Positions 10,854 through 21,794 of a stretch of DNA of 64,000 nucleotides are shown here, piece after piece. The translations under genes and the position numbers were made by a program. A model generated the notes under the pieces. It saw only the letters and a list, made by a program, of their open reading frames with translations. It had not been told where the DNA came from and ran no database searches. Within the stretch, counting starts at the first letter, position 1. The number at the start of each line of letters is the position of its first letter. The stretch comes from Laburnicola sp. R22_1 (Eukaryota; Ascomycota; Dothideomycetes; Pleosporales; Didymosphaeriaceae), in contig JACONQ010000004.1 in assembly GCA_014281115.1 (NCBI GenBank), positions 1,860,001-1,924,000 of the forward strand. Direction: 5' to 3'.

Positions 10854-11055
10854 CAGAGGCCAGCTTCGACTTGTCGCTGCTGCGAGGCAGGCCGCCCGAA
10901 GCGAAGGATACCTTCGTTGGGTTCAGTAGTGAGCTCATCGGCGTGCGCGAGGTGTAGCGGCCACCGAGAGATCCACTGCTGAGGGACCCAAAAGGTCCGC
11001 GCACAGACTTCGCTGGTGCTGCGCGGGGAGCGTTGTTGAGGTCGCCTAATCGGGA
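10854..11055 (-). pseudogene. G1 gag N-terminal segment upstream of the Fot1 insertion
   Basis: The minus-strand frame from about 11055 to 10854 reads 'SLSSGSLGGRYTSRTPMSSL' and 'GLPRSSDKSKLAS'. If the Fot1 and foldback elements are removed and one TA kept, this frame runs directly into the gag frame at 8010 without a shift. The segment is Ser/Arg/Gly-rich and low in complexity, as gag leaders often are. A TAG lies upstream in the same frame and the real start is not clear. The longer frame to 11110 is a different frame joined to the transposase and is not the gag frame. Confidence 0.7.
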
Positions 11056-11276
11056 CTAGCGCCGGGGAAACCTCGGTAGTCGGCGTAAGGTAACTCCGAC
11101 CTGGTTCCATAACAGTATCTAGTTGTCAGATTTAATGGTTGAATGCGATGATGCGCCTTGATAGATAATGATGATTGTATTGTGTTTTTGTCCACCGTGT
11201 TCGGCTGGTTCTGACTTCTTCGCTAGTGTGCCAAGCCAGGTGGTCCCTGCTTTATTGTACAGATCCAACCTCAACG

Positions 11277-11494
11277 TGTCAGATTGGATAGGTGATCCGA
11301 ACAACTATCGTGAGTGGCAGGAGAGAGATGAAACAGCCCCTACCCAAATAGGGATAGTATGGAGGATTAGCCAAGAACCAAAACAGCGCACAAGCAGACC
11401 TCTAGAGGGAGGACACCCTAAAGAACAACAACAACCAACATTACGCATTATCAAGATATGGACTTTATTCATTAATAAACCCTTTAATCTAACA
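11277..11494 (+). repeat. C1 5' LTR
   Basis: 218 bp, starts TGTCAGATTGG and ends TTTAATCTAACA. Same as 16570-16787 except one base. It would carry the promoter and poly(A) signals; ATTAATAAACCC near its end is a plausible AT-rich signal, not proven. Confidence 0.95.
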
Positions 11495-11512
11495 ATTAAG
11501 AGTCTCACTGCC
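11495..11512 (+). promoter_or_regulatory. C1 primer-binding site, half tRNA-Lys(CUU) type
   Basis: ATTAAGAGTCTCACTGCC follows the 5' LTR directly. Its complement, GGCAGTGAGACTCTTAAT, has the form of a tRNA anticodon arm: stem TGAGA, loop CTCTTAA with anticodon CTT, then the first base of the 3' stem. There is no TGG start, so the primer is probably a tRNA-Lys cut in or next to the anticodon loop, as known for Drosophila copia with tRNA-iMet. Confidence 0.75.
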
Positions 11513-11601
11513 TCTACCTTAAACACTAGAACAACCAGAACGCCAATACAACTCGAGCCGAAACGACGCGACGTCGCACAGAACGATCAAAATCCATCAA
11601 G

Positions 11602-14600
11602 ATGTCAACTACCCCAAATCGCGACCCCACAGTAATCCTTATAGACCATACCCAGTGGATCAAGTGGATCGCACAACTGGAGTCGAAGTGTGTGTTGTTA
11701 AACGTCTGGTCGAAGATCGACCCTAAACAGATGGCCCAGCCACTCGCCAAACCTATCGCCCCAATTAGGCCCTTGATAGTCGGCTATCAAGCAGCTATAG
11801 CGGCAATAAACTAACATCAAACCCAATACCGAGCGAATCACGGGCAGCACGCAGTGATACCCCCGTTTGCACCAGCTCGACCATCCAACCTCTCGAACGC
11901 CGGCAAGACCTCATACAAAGAAGACGTAGACGACTTCAAGTCCATTTTTGAAGAATACAAGGTCCTCAATCAGAAATATCAACAAGAACAAACCCACTTC
12001 TCTCAGGTCACCAACTTCATTCGGACGACAGTATCCTCACACCTATTCACCAACTGCTGCAAGCCGTCCCAACCATATCGAAGCTGGATAATCAAACTCG
12101 CCGCTACTGTAGGCGTGAGATCAGAGGACAAGCTCAACAAAGCAAGGGAACGATACCAAGCAGCCCTTAAACCAATAAGGACAACAGCCCATTGGGACAC
12201 CTGGCTTACTGAAGTGGACCACGCGATTACAGAAGCCAAAGCGACTGGTGTACCCAACTGCCTGAACGATCAATTCATTAAGAACGACTTCGTGAAAGCT
12301 ACAGCAAAGAATTTCCAAGGATGGACAATCTTATTTATGGAAAACGGCCTCCCAGATCCTACGATAACGGCCACCGACATGTTCCTACGATTTAGAAAAC
12401 AAGCCAACCTACTATACCTAGCTAAGAGCAAATCGTCCAGAGCAGCCTTCGCAGCTAGAGGACCAACCCTCGCTAGAGAAGAAGCTAATAATAATGCCAA
12501 TACCAAACTAACCCGCGGAAGAGGTCGCAACCAACGTCAAAAGCGTAGTTATCGCGATAGTGATACAATCAACCATATAATGCAGAAGTGTAAGGCTTGT
12601 GATAGACCATATAATCTTAACAAGTGTTGGTATGCAATGCTAGAGACAGCGCCTCCAAATTAGAGAGCCTGAGACGGCGTTAAGAGAATGGCTTAAGAAA
12701 GGATTAGCAATAATGCTAAACTTTAGGAGGAAATACGCTTAGCGAAAAGGCCACGATCGAAGACCCCAGCTCTTAAGAAGTCGCACTCAGCAACTCCAAC
12801 GATAGAAGCTTCCACAGAAGAGTGACTACATGGAAGGCAAATTAGAGAGGTCAATATTGCGATAGCCGCCGCCTCTTTTATAACAAAACAGTTAAGGTAC
12901 CTACTTGAACAATCCTTTATCCTCGACTTAGGGACAACGTGCCATGTAGCAAATGATATCAGACGATTCACGAACACTCGGCCACCCACACCAGAAGATT
13001 TCTTATGGGCAGGGAACTCACGCGTATGGATTATGGCATATGGCTCACTATATGTGAGAGTGAAGACTGCAGGCTTAACACGCCGCCTTCACCTCAGAGA
13101 TGTGGCCTTCTGCCCAGACCTACACTGTAACCTTGTCTCATTTAGAGTACTCCGACAACAAGGCCTATGGTGGGATACCAAGTCAAACCCTACCGTACTA
13201 CGCCGGTACGACGATAGTGCTGTTGCGCTCCTTGAAGAACGATACAGACAATGGGTTGTTAAGTACAACAATGTCTCTGAGCCAAAATCAACCTTTGCAA
13301 CAACCAAAGCACGCACAATTAAGCCGCAACAACAAGCGAGCGGTGAGATGTGGCACAAACGACTGGGACACCCAGGACCTCAGGCACTTGAGCACCTCGT
13401 GCATCACTCTGAGGGGGTGAAGATTGTTGGCATTCCTACCGTTAAGTGCGACGCATGTGGAAGATCAAAGTCTAAGCGACAGATAAGAAGAACCCCCCGA
13501 ACAATCCTAGAAGGTCCAGGAGAGCGAATAGCCCTAGACTTTCATGATTACGAAGAAGGGAGTAACACAAAGGAGAAGAGCCAAATGCTAATCATGTGCA
13601 GAGTTACTGGTATGCTATGGGATTTCTATTTCAAAGACAACCAACCTGCCAGATTAATCATTAAAACCCTCCAAACATTTATCACATTTATGAAGAACCA
13701 ATTTGGGATTATGGTCAAAGTCATTGAGACTAATAATAAGACGTTTCGCTCAGCCGAAGCCCAGAGGTGGAGGGACGAGCAAGGTATAGCAGTCGAGCCC
13801 TCAGCACCTGATACCCAAGCCCAAAACGGCGGAGCTGAACGCTTAGGGGGTGTGGTAAAGGAGAAAGCTCGTGCAATGCGCCTTGACGCGAATCTACTAT
13901 GGGAAGTATGGCCTAAAGTGACTCGAACCGCCGTATACCTATACAATCGAACACCCAAGTATTCGAATCGCTGGAAGACGCCCTATGAAGCGTTCTTTAC
14001 TGCTGTCGCCTTTCAAAATGGGATAGTTACGTCCCCACGCAAACCAAACCAATCCCATCTACGAGCATATGGTTGCAAGGCCTTTGCTATAACAGATAAT
14101 ACAAAGCGTGGCAAAGGACGTCTACAAAGACTTAACCTAAAGGCATAGATTAGATACTTAGTGGGTTACGTTTCCTTAAACATCTTCAGGATATGGATAC
14201 TGTTAATAGGCAAGGTCATCAGCACCCGCGATGTAGTGTTTAACAAAGATAGCATCTTTGATAGAGACATAAAACACATTATGGACAATCTTATGCACAG
14301 TATCCTTAAAGAAATTGCAACTTAGATTAGGACGATAGAGCTACTGTCTTCACTATCACAACAGAACGATGCTACAAGCAGGTTCTATGAGGATGAAGCG
14401 ACGGACGACTCTCCTTCTGAGCAAGTGGGGACACCCCAGTACGACGAGTGCGGGAGGAAGGTCATACCCTACCCGACGCCGCCAAGTACACCACCACCAG
14501 CAGCCTTATTGGCGCAACTGATGAGCTCAGATGGATACGAGCAGTGCCCTAACTCGCTGCCCAGCGCTAGAGATGATCAGGAGCTAGATCCAGCCCTGCC

Positions 14601-16527
14601 TCGCCCTGGAGGAATACAGCCTGTTGAGAGAGCCCTCCTGCGTGAAGAGGAAGGAAAGCTGGTTGATCCCTAGTTGCCCCTCTCCCACGATCTGGACAGA
14701 CTCCGATCTCCACTTAGTTCCTTACCTAGTGAAGCGAAAGCCACTGCACTATGGGCCGCAGCCTTTATGGCTGGTACCAAAGCAGGTCACGTTCGTGAAG
14801 TAGAGGGGAAGAAACTGGATGACGCAAGCATTGAACGCATGATAATGAAAGGCTATTAGCCTCATTACAGCGAACTGTCACTAGCACCTCCTCCGAACGG
14901 GCTCAAGCCTACGCACCCACTCTACATGCTCTTTAAGAAAGCTGAGGAAGAACACCTTGATAGCCACAAACAAACGAAGTCATGGACTGAGGTGCCTACT
15001 ATTCAGGCAAGACGAGAAGGGATCCAGATACTGGATTTAATGTGGGTATACACCTACAAGCTTGATTAGCACCACCACTTCCAGAAGTGTAAGGCAAGGC
15101 TAGTTGTCCGAGGCGATTAATAGAACAATGTTACCACCTAAGAGACCTATGCCGCCACACTCGCAGGAAGATCGTTTAGGATGCTGATGGCTATTGCTGC
15201 TCGGTTTAACCTAGAGCTAAAGCAGTACGACGTGACTAACGCTTTCGTACATGCATTGATTGATCGTGTTATCTACATGCGAATGCCACGCGGGTATGCA
15301 CGTCCAGGCACGATACTTCAGCTTTAAAAGGCGCTGTATGGCCTGCGGATCTCACCCTTACTATGGCAAAGGGACTTCACCGCCTACCTCACAGAGCTTG
15401 GTTTCTCTGTAGTTCCACACGAACCATGTTGCATGGTACGAAAAGGGGTGTTTATCTTCTTCTACGTTGATGATATTATTCTCGCGTATCACCCACGAAA
15501 CCGTACACTAGCAGACCAGGTCGTGAAGGATCTCCAGAAGAAATACAGCCTAACAAGAGGAGGGGATTTGAGATGGTTCCTTGGAATAGAGGTGATGAGA
15601 GACCGAACCTAGCAAAAGATATGGCTATCGCAAGCCGCGTATATCGACAAAATTGTCTAACTCGCAACTGATCATGACCTTCGCCACGATACCCCGATGG
15701 CTCGAATAGAGCTTACTGGCCGCATAGACCTCGCAACACATGGAGAGATCAACCTGTACCAACGCAAAATTGGCTCCCTACTCTTTGTAGCGGTGAATAC
15801 ACGCCCTAACGTTGCATTCGCTATCTTATAACTTGCCCGCTTCCTTACTAATCCAAGCCCAACATATTAATAAGCGACTGACCGCGTCCTCTTATACCTA
15901 CCCTCTACACGAATATACGCCCTAGAGTTTGGAGGAGACGATAGTCTTATTATAGCTAGCGACGCATCGTTTACAGACAACACAATGGATAGGAAGAGTT
16001 TCTAAGGGTACGCAATTAAACTATTTGGCGGTCTTATCGCCTGGCGAGCTAATAAGCAGGACACGGTTACCACTTCGACAACTGAGGCAGAGCTCCTAGC
16101 ACTATCCCAAGTAGCTAAGGAAGCTATGTTTACGCGGATGCTGCTTAACGAACTTTAAGTAACACTGGAAGACCTAGTGATTACTATTTAGTGCGACAAT
16201 AAGCAGACGATTCGGCTGATTAACGAGGAGATCTCTCAGCTGACAACCAAGCTTCGACATGTGGATATCCACAATCACTGGCTACGACAGGAGGCAAAAA
16301 GGAAGTTAATTAGAGTGACATATGCCCCCTCAAGCGATATAATCGCCAATGGATTCACTAAGACCCTTCCTGTTGGGACCTGGCCCTAGTTCCTAAGTCA
16401 AGTAGGACTGGCAAACGTGAAGGACCGCATGATCGTAGAGCAAGGAGAAATAGATGCGATAACACGAAAGATTGAAGCCTTAGGGAGAATAGTAGATGCT
16501 GGGACATCCCGAATCACCTAAGAATGA
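11602..16527 (+). pseudogene. C1 Gag-Pol polyprotein with multiple stops
   Basis: One reading frame from the ATG at 11602 ('MSTTPNRDPTVILIDHTQW') to TGA at 16525-16527. Gag ends with the zinc knuckle 'CKACDRPYNLNKC' (near 12592), whose His is Tyr. After an in-frame TGA at 12823 come protease 'FILDLGTTCHVAND' (Ser of DSG is Leu), integrase zinc finger 'WHKRLGHPG' to 'CDACGRSK', and the integrase core 'ALDFHDYE', 'VIETNNKTF' (catalytic Asp is Asn) and 'NGGAERLGG' (Glu kept). RT has 'QYDVTNAFVHA' and an intact YVDD box at 15463-15474. RNase H has 'IIASDASFTDN' and 'STTEAELLAL'. Roughly 17 TAG/TAA codons interrupt pol. No frame change is seen in about 4.9 kb. Confidence 0.93.
12823..12828 (+). 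promoter_or_regulatory. C1 gag/pol readthrough-type stop, TGA CTA
   Basis: TGA followed by CTAC, in frame with gag upstream and with protease, integrase and RT downstream. The same stop plus CTA lies at this junction in C2-C7 (TGA or TAA). UGA-CUA is an established leaky context, so this may set the Gag to Gag-Pol ratio. Confidence 0.65.
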
Positions 16528-16569
16528 ATAGGGAACAGCTCAAGGCGAGGTCGCCGAGCTGAGGGGGTG

Positions 16570-16787
16570 TGTCAGATTGGATAGGTGATCCGAACAACTA
16601 TCGTGAGTGGCAGGAGAGAGATGAAACAGCCCCTACCCAAATAGGGATAGTATGGAGGATTAGCCAAGAACCAAAACAGCGCACAAGCAGACCTCTAGAG
16701 GGAGGACACCCTAAAGAACAACAACAACCAACATTACGCATTATCAAGATATGGACTTTATTCATTAATAAACCCTTTAATCTGACA
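16570..16787 (+). repeat. C1 3' LTR
   Basis: 218 bp, preceded by the purine tract GCTGAGGGGGTG (16558-16569). Differs from the 5' LTR only at 16784. Confidence 0.95.
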
Positions 16788-16875
16788 CAACGCGCTTGTT
16801 CTATCTAACAGCTGCATATCTAACACACCCCCTTAGCTTGGAAGATTCTTGCAAGCTGAACTATTTAGCAGCCTG

Positions 16876-19800
16876 TTATCCTAAAGTAAGGTTATTAAGG
16901 TGCCCTTGAATTTCCTTAAGAGGTGCTTTATTCGCTACTTTGCGTTCTATTATCTTAACTAGCCCAAGTTGGGTTAGGAACCCTTTTTACTTGTTGACTA
17001 GGAGGACCTTTGTAAAGCCGTTAGCGATTATTTCTGCCAATTGTATATACTCTACCTTGATCTTTCTAGTAGAGACTTTCTATCTTAACTAGTGATTGTG
17101 AATGTTGATGTGTCATAGTTTAGTCTGAAGCCTAGATATCTCCTTAGTGACTAGTTGAATAGTTTGCTTATTATCGCATTGGACGGTAATTAACAATAAG
17201 CGCAGTTTAATCTGCAGTTTGTCTAGTAGTCTTAATATAAAGATTGCTTTCTTAGCTACTTGCAATAAGGCAAGAAGCTCTGCTTTAGTTGTTAAAGTTG
17301 TAATAGTGTCTTGTTTGCTTGCTTTCTAGGCAATAAGTCTATTAAATAGCTTAATAGCATATTCTTGCAAGCTCTTTCTGTCTAGTGTATTGTTAGCAAA
17401 TAAGGCATCGCTAGCTACTTAAAGGCAGTTGCCTCCTCTAAGCTGCAGTGCTCTCTATCTAGTGCTTAATAAGTATAGTAGTACTTAATTAGCGGCATTG
17501 TAACGTTCTAAGCCCAGATTTAATAGGAATCGAGCTAGCCTTAAGGTTACAAAGGCTATGTTCGGTCGAGTTATTACTGCCGCGAACAGAAGCGATCCAA
17601 TCTTACGTTAGTATTTATTAATTTCTAAGGGTGTCGCTAAGCCGTCTTGTGGTTTTAGCTTAATAGCTGCTATTAGGGTGTTGTGTCGAATATCCCTCTT
17701 ATTAACTAATTAACTAATCTTGTCTAAGTAGGCAGCCTGAGAGAGTTAAATTGTCCTAGTTTTTCGATCTCTAATAATCTCTACGCTAAGGAACTACTAA
17801 AGGTTGTTTCCTCCACTTAAGGTGTATTTTTCTTATAGGCGCTTGATTGCTTATTAGGCTTCTTCCTCTTTCTGCTTATAAAAAGCTAAGATGATATTGT
17901 CGACGTAGAAGAAGACAATGATTCCGTCTTTAAGAAGGTAGCATGGCTTGTAAGGCACTGTCTAGAAACCTAGAGCTTTAAGTGTTAAGGTAAACTCTTT
18001 CTGCCAGAGAAGTGGTGAGATCCAAAGACCATATAAAGCCTTGTTGACTTAAAGTATTGTTCTAGGCTTCTAATAGCCATAGGGCATTCTTATATATACC
18101 TCTTAGTCCATACTTGTATAGATAAAAGTGTTTATAATATTGTATTGCTTAAGCTCTATATTATAGTAAGCTGCTATTGCCACTAGTATTCGAAACGACC
18201 TGCTGGCAAGCGTGGCTGCATAAGTGTCTTAAGAGGTAATATTCTATTGTTGATTGCCCTGGACGACTAGCTGTGCCTTGCACTTTAGTAAGCGATAGTG
18301 TTTGTTAAGCTTGTAGGTGTATACCCATATATAGTTAAGAATCTACTATCCTATTAGTTTAATCTTCTTTATTAGTACTTCTAACTATGATTTTATTTGT
18401 TTGTGGCTTACAAGGTGATCCCGCTCTGCTTCTTTAAATAATTCGCCCATTGGGTGATTCTTAAGCTTGGTATGGCACGTTGGCAGAGGTGGGAGTTGAC
18501 TTTAATAGGGCTTTAAGCCTTTAGCAAGCGTTCTTATTATCTTAGCCTTGTCTATAACATCCCCTCTATATTTCCTAATGTGGCTAGCTTGAGTTCCTGC
18601 TATAAAGGCGGCTGCCTAGGGGACAGTTTTGGATAACCCTTTTAGGTTTATTTCTAATTTATTTCTAGCTATTAACTGCGCAAGTAATGCTGTAGGTAGT
18701 AGTGTAGTTAGAGAAGTTGGATAGTTGTCCCTAATCTTCACTCCTTGGTAGTAGCCTGGTGGGTCTACTTCGCCTTAGGGATTTAATAAGCCTCTAATAG
18801 TGTCGTCTTTATAGAAGGACTCTGTCTCTAGTTAATAACTTAGTATTGGGAGTTCGATCGTTCTTATGTATGTGGCAATTTCCTCTAGTGTACTGTGTAT
18901 AAGGTTATTTATAAGGTCCTTAGTTTTGCCACTAAAGATAGTTTGTTTATTAAAGATAACGTCGCGGGTGCTTATCACCTTAGCAAGTAACGGTATCCAA
19001 ATTCGATAGATGTTTAAGGACTAGTATCCTACTAGGTAACCAATCTAAGCCTTTAGGTCTAGGCGTTGTAGCCTTAATTTACCTTAATGTGTATTATCCG
19101 TTATTACGAACGCTTTACAGCCATACGCTTTAAGGTAAGCGAGGTTGGGTTTCTTAATTAAGGTGACTACTCTATTATTTAGAGTAACTTGTGTAAAGAA
19201 TATCTTATATAGCATTTTCTAGTTGTTCGCATAATTCAGTGTTTAATTATAGAGGTATACTGCAGCTCTTATAACTTTGGGCCATAGTTCCTAGGGTAGG
19301 TTAGCATTAAGACGCATCGCGCGCAATTTCTCTTTATTTACACCCCCTAAGCGTTTAGCACCTCTATTTTAAGCTTGTGTATCTAGGGCGGAAGGCTTAA
19401 TAGTAATTCCTTATAATGCTAACTAGCGCTCAATTTCCGGTTTTACCATCGTGATCTTATTGTCCGCTTTAATAATCTTGACTGTAATATTATAATAGTT
19501 TTTAAGAAAGAGAAAGAAGTTTAATAGAACTTTAATAACTAACTTTGCTAGTTAATTATCTTTGAAATAAAAGTCCCATTGCAGGCCTAAGTACCTATTA
19601 GTAATAAGCATCTGGCTCCTTTCGCCAGTGCTACTTTGCGCCTTGTAGGCATAAAAGTTAATAGCTAGTCTTTCTTCTAGCCCTTTATTATTAATTCGCG
19701 GTGCTTGGCTAATTTGTCGCCAGATTTTTACTTTCCTATAGGAGTCGCATTAAACTGTTATAACTCCCTTAACTCGCACCCCTTTAGCTTGCTGCATAAG

Positions 19801-21570
19801 ATGTTTGATAGCTACTAGTCTAGGGTGTCCTAGTCTCTTGTGCCATAATTCGGCTAAGGCCCTTTGTGGTGCTCCTTTCGTTCGTAATGTATTCTTGCGG
19901 ATGTAATATAAAGTGGGTGGTAGCGAATTATACTTAAGTACCCATTAACTATGTATCTTAGATAGTTTTTTAATAATCTTATTATCTAGTCCTTTTAGCG
20001 TAGTTGGGTCCGTTTACGTATCCTACCAGATTCCTCTATGCCTTAGTAGTTAAAAGGAGACTAGGTTGCACAGGAGGTCTAGACAGATAGCCACATTATA
20101 TAGAACTAACGTAGTTATTCTATATTAGCCTCTTAGTGTTAAGTTAACAGAGCTGTAGCCTTTTATCTATATCTTTATATTGCCAGCCCATATATAATCT
20201 TTAGACATAGGTAGATAGAAGTTATAGATACGGTTAGGGTTATTTGTAATATGGCAAGTTAATCCTAAATTAAGAATAAATAAGCGCTTTAGCGGGTAAT
20301 TAGACACTTCTATTTCTATTAGCGCTAATATAAACGTAGCGTTAACATTTAATATTCTCTATCCCTCTAGTTAGTTCTTAGGGGACTTAAGAATCTCAGG
20401 TGTGGGCGTATACAATTGTTTAATATTTGGTGTTTTTAATCTTAGTCTGCTTTATCCTCTTAATAGTCCTTAAAATTCGGGATTGTGCTTGCGCTTCAAT
20501 GCGACGAGTTTTTCAATCTTCTTATTTAGTTTCCACTACTTAGGAGCTTTGTCTGCATTAATATAGAAGCAATCCCAGAGTCTATGGCAATGTCCACACG
20601 CAGGACATTTAGCGCCTTCTATTTTTGCAGGTTTTTGGACTAAGAATAAGTTCTTATTATCTTTTTAGTTATTACGTTAATATTGGGGTCTACCCCGTTT
20701 TCTAGATAGTGCTGCTTTGGCATTAATGCCCTAGGTAGTTTTCCCACTTTTAGCGAGGTATGACAAGTTATCTGCCACAAATGCGGCCTTGTGCTTCCCT
20801 ATTTAAGGGGTTGGATAATTTAACATTATATGCTCTTGGAAGCGCTTTATTATTTCTTTCTAATTTATACTAGGTGTGAACCGTCCGCTATTCTAAAAGG
20901 TTATAGACTAATTAGGCGCAACTTTGTTTATGGCAGTTAGAAAGTCCTTTGTAATCACATTAATTTGTGTTATCTTAGGGATATTGCTTGTCTCTACTTC
21001 TATAGCTGCTTAATTATATTTAGCAAGCCATATATCCTAATTCAACGCGTTTCTTATTAGTCTGAGGGATGTAAGGTATTAGTCGCGGGCTTATTCTCTC
21101 TCGAATTGTTTGTTAACACTAACTGTGGCTTTGAGGTTTATAATCCACTATCTTAGTAGTTAATCTAGGAGGCAGCAAGTGCGCTAAAGATGTGGGCTAA
21201 TAGTAGCCTGAATATAAACAATGATTTACTAGAGGCTTGTTTGCTCCTTTTTAAAATTATATTAATTGTTTTTATACTGCTTAGCAAGAATCTTATAATA
21301 CTTAAGATCTTCTTTAAACGCCTTAAGTCCTGCTACTAACAGTTTAGACTATCTTGTTGGGATGCTAACGTTCGCTGCTAGAGTATACCTATTAATTAGC
21401 AGCGCCCTTAGGGCTATAGGTTTAGGTTTTATTAGGATATTCAACGTAGGATTAACTTTTAGCCAGATGTAATATACGACGCATCTAGACTAGAGCTGTA
21501 TTATTTATGCCCTGTAGTCGGTGTGGTCTCGAAGGGTTACCGTCGGGTCACGCTGGGGTAGTGCAGCCAT
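16876..21570 (-). pseudogene. C2 Gag-Pol polyprotein, RIP-degraded
   Basis: Minus strand from the ATG at 21570 to TAA at 16878-16876. The span is 4695 bp, an exact multiple of three, so the frame is kept despite many TAG/TAA codons. The gag zinc knuckle 'CPACGHCHRLWDC' (about 20605-20567) is intact, C-x2-C-x3-H-x4-C. The gag/pol stop is TAA with CTAG after it (20373-20371). Protease reads 'FILNLGLTCHITNN' (about 20285-20240), with the catalytic Asp changed to Asn. Integrase covers about 19900-19050. The RT catalytic box at 17907-17896 reads YVDN instead of YVDD. RNase H fills about 17500-17050. Inactive. Confidence 0.88.
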
Positions 21571-21585
21571 TTTGGTATTAATTAA

Positions 21586-21603
21586 GGCAGTAAGACTCTT
21601 AAT
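21586..21603 (-). promoter_or_regulatory. C2 primer-binding site, half tRNA-Lys type
   Basis: On the minus strand ATTAAGAGTCTTACTGCC directly follows the 5' LTR; it is the C1 site with one C-to-T change of RIP type. Confidence 0.72.
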
Positions 21604-21789
21604 TATTAGATTTAATGGTTAAATGCGATGATGCGCCTTAATAGATAATGATAATTGTATTGTGTTTTTGTCCACTGTGTTTGGCTGGTTTTAACTTCTT
21701 CGCTAGTGTGCCAAGCCAGGTGGTCCCTGCTTTATTGTACAGATCCAACCTCAACGCGCTTGTTCTATCTAACAGCTGCATATCTGACA
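21604..21789 (-). repeat. C2 5' LTR
   Basis: 186 bp, intact relative to the split 3' LTR; CTAGT duplication follows at 21790-21794. An open frame reading across it (21648-21842, plus strand) is a chance ORF. Confidence 0.93.
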
Positions 21790-21794
21790 CTAGT

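Larger units (their letters stand above)
1..11123 (-). mobile_element. Ty3/gypsy retrotransposon G1, interrupted by three other elements
   Basis: Domains read on the minus strand in the order gag (11055 down to about 6400), protease (about 6000), reverse transcriptase (2015 to 1446), RNase H (1394 to 975) and integrase (533 to 1), which is the Ty3/gypsy order. The 3' end and 3' LTR lie left of the window. A hAT element, a palindromic foldback element and a Fot1 element are inserted in it, and copia C2 is inserted just upstream of gag. In-frame TAG and TAA codons are scattered throughout, as expected after RIP. The 5' LTR should lie beyond C2, at about 21795-22420, but cannot be confirmed because the 3' LTR is absent. 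Confidence 0.88.
11277..16787 (+). mobile_element. Ty1/copia retrotransposon C1 (218 bp LTRs)
   Basis: Complete structure: 5' LTR 11277-11494, primer-binding site at 11495, gag-pol 11602-16527, purine tract ending at 16569, and 3' LTR 16570-16787. The 5 bp duplication CAACG is at 11272-11276 and 16788-16792. The two LTRs differ at one base of 218 (11491 A, 16784 G), so insertion is recent relative to its neighbours, yet the body carries many stops. Confidence 0.95.
11124..16825 (-). repeat. C2 3' LTR, split by element C1
   Basis: 153 bp (11124-11276) plus 33 bp (16793-16825) give 186 bp, matching the intact 5' LTR at 21604-21789, which contains a single CAACG (21752-21756) where C1 has duplicated it. 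The ends are TGTTAG and CTGACA on the minus strand. A purine tract ending GGGGGTG adjoins it at 16826-16840 (minus strand). Confidence 0.9.
11124..21789 (-). mobile_element. Ty1/copia retrotransposon C2 (186 bp LTRs), carrying C1
   Basis: Minus-strand element. The 5' LTR is 21604-21789. The 3' LTR is 11124-11276 plus 16793-16825, split by C1. The 5 bp duplication CTAGT lies at 11119-11123 and 21790-21794. The internal part 16826-21603 holds gag and pol in copia order (protease, integrase, RT, RNase H), heavily RIP-mutated. C5 at 41984-47063 is a second member of the same family. Confidence 0.92.

Noticed and set aside
10755..11110. N-terminal extension of the Fot1 transposase frame
   Set aside because: It crosses the transposon end into G1 DNA; the true start is the ATG at 10753, with the helix-turn-helix immediately after it.
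11305..11750. Two minus-strand open frames over the C1 LTR and gag start
   Set aside because: Antisense to LTR and gag, no family resemblance.
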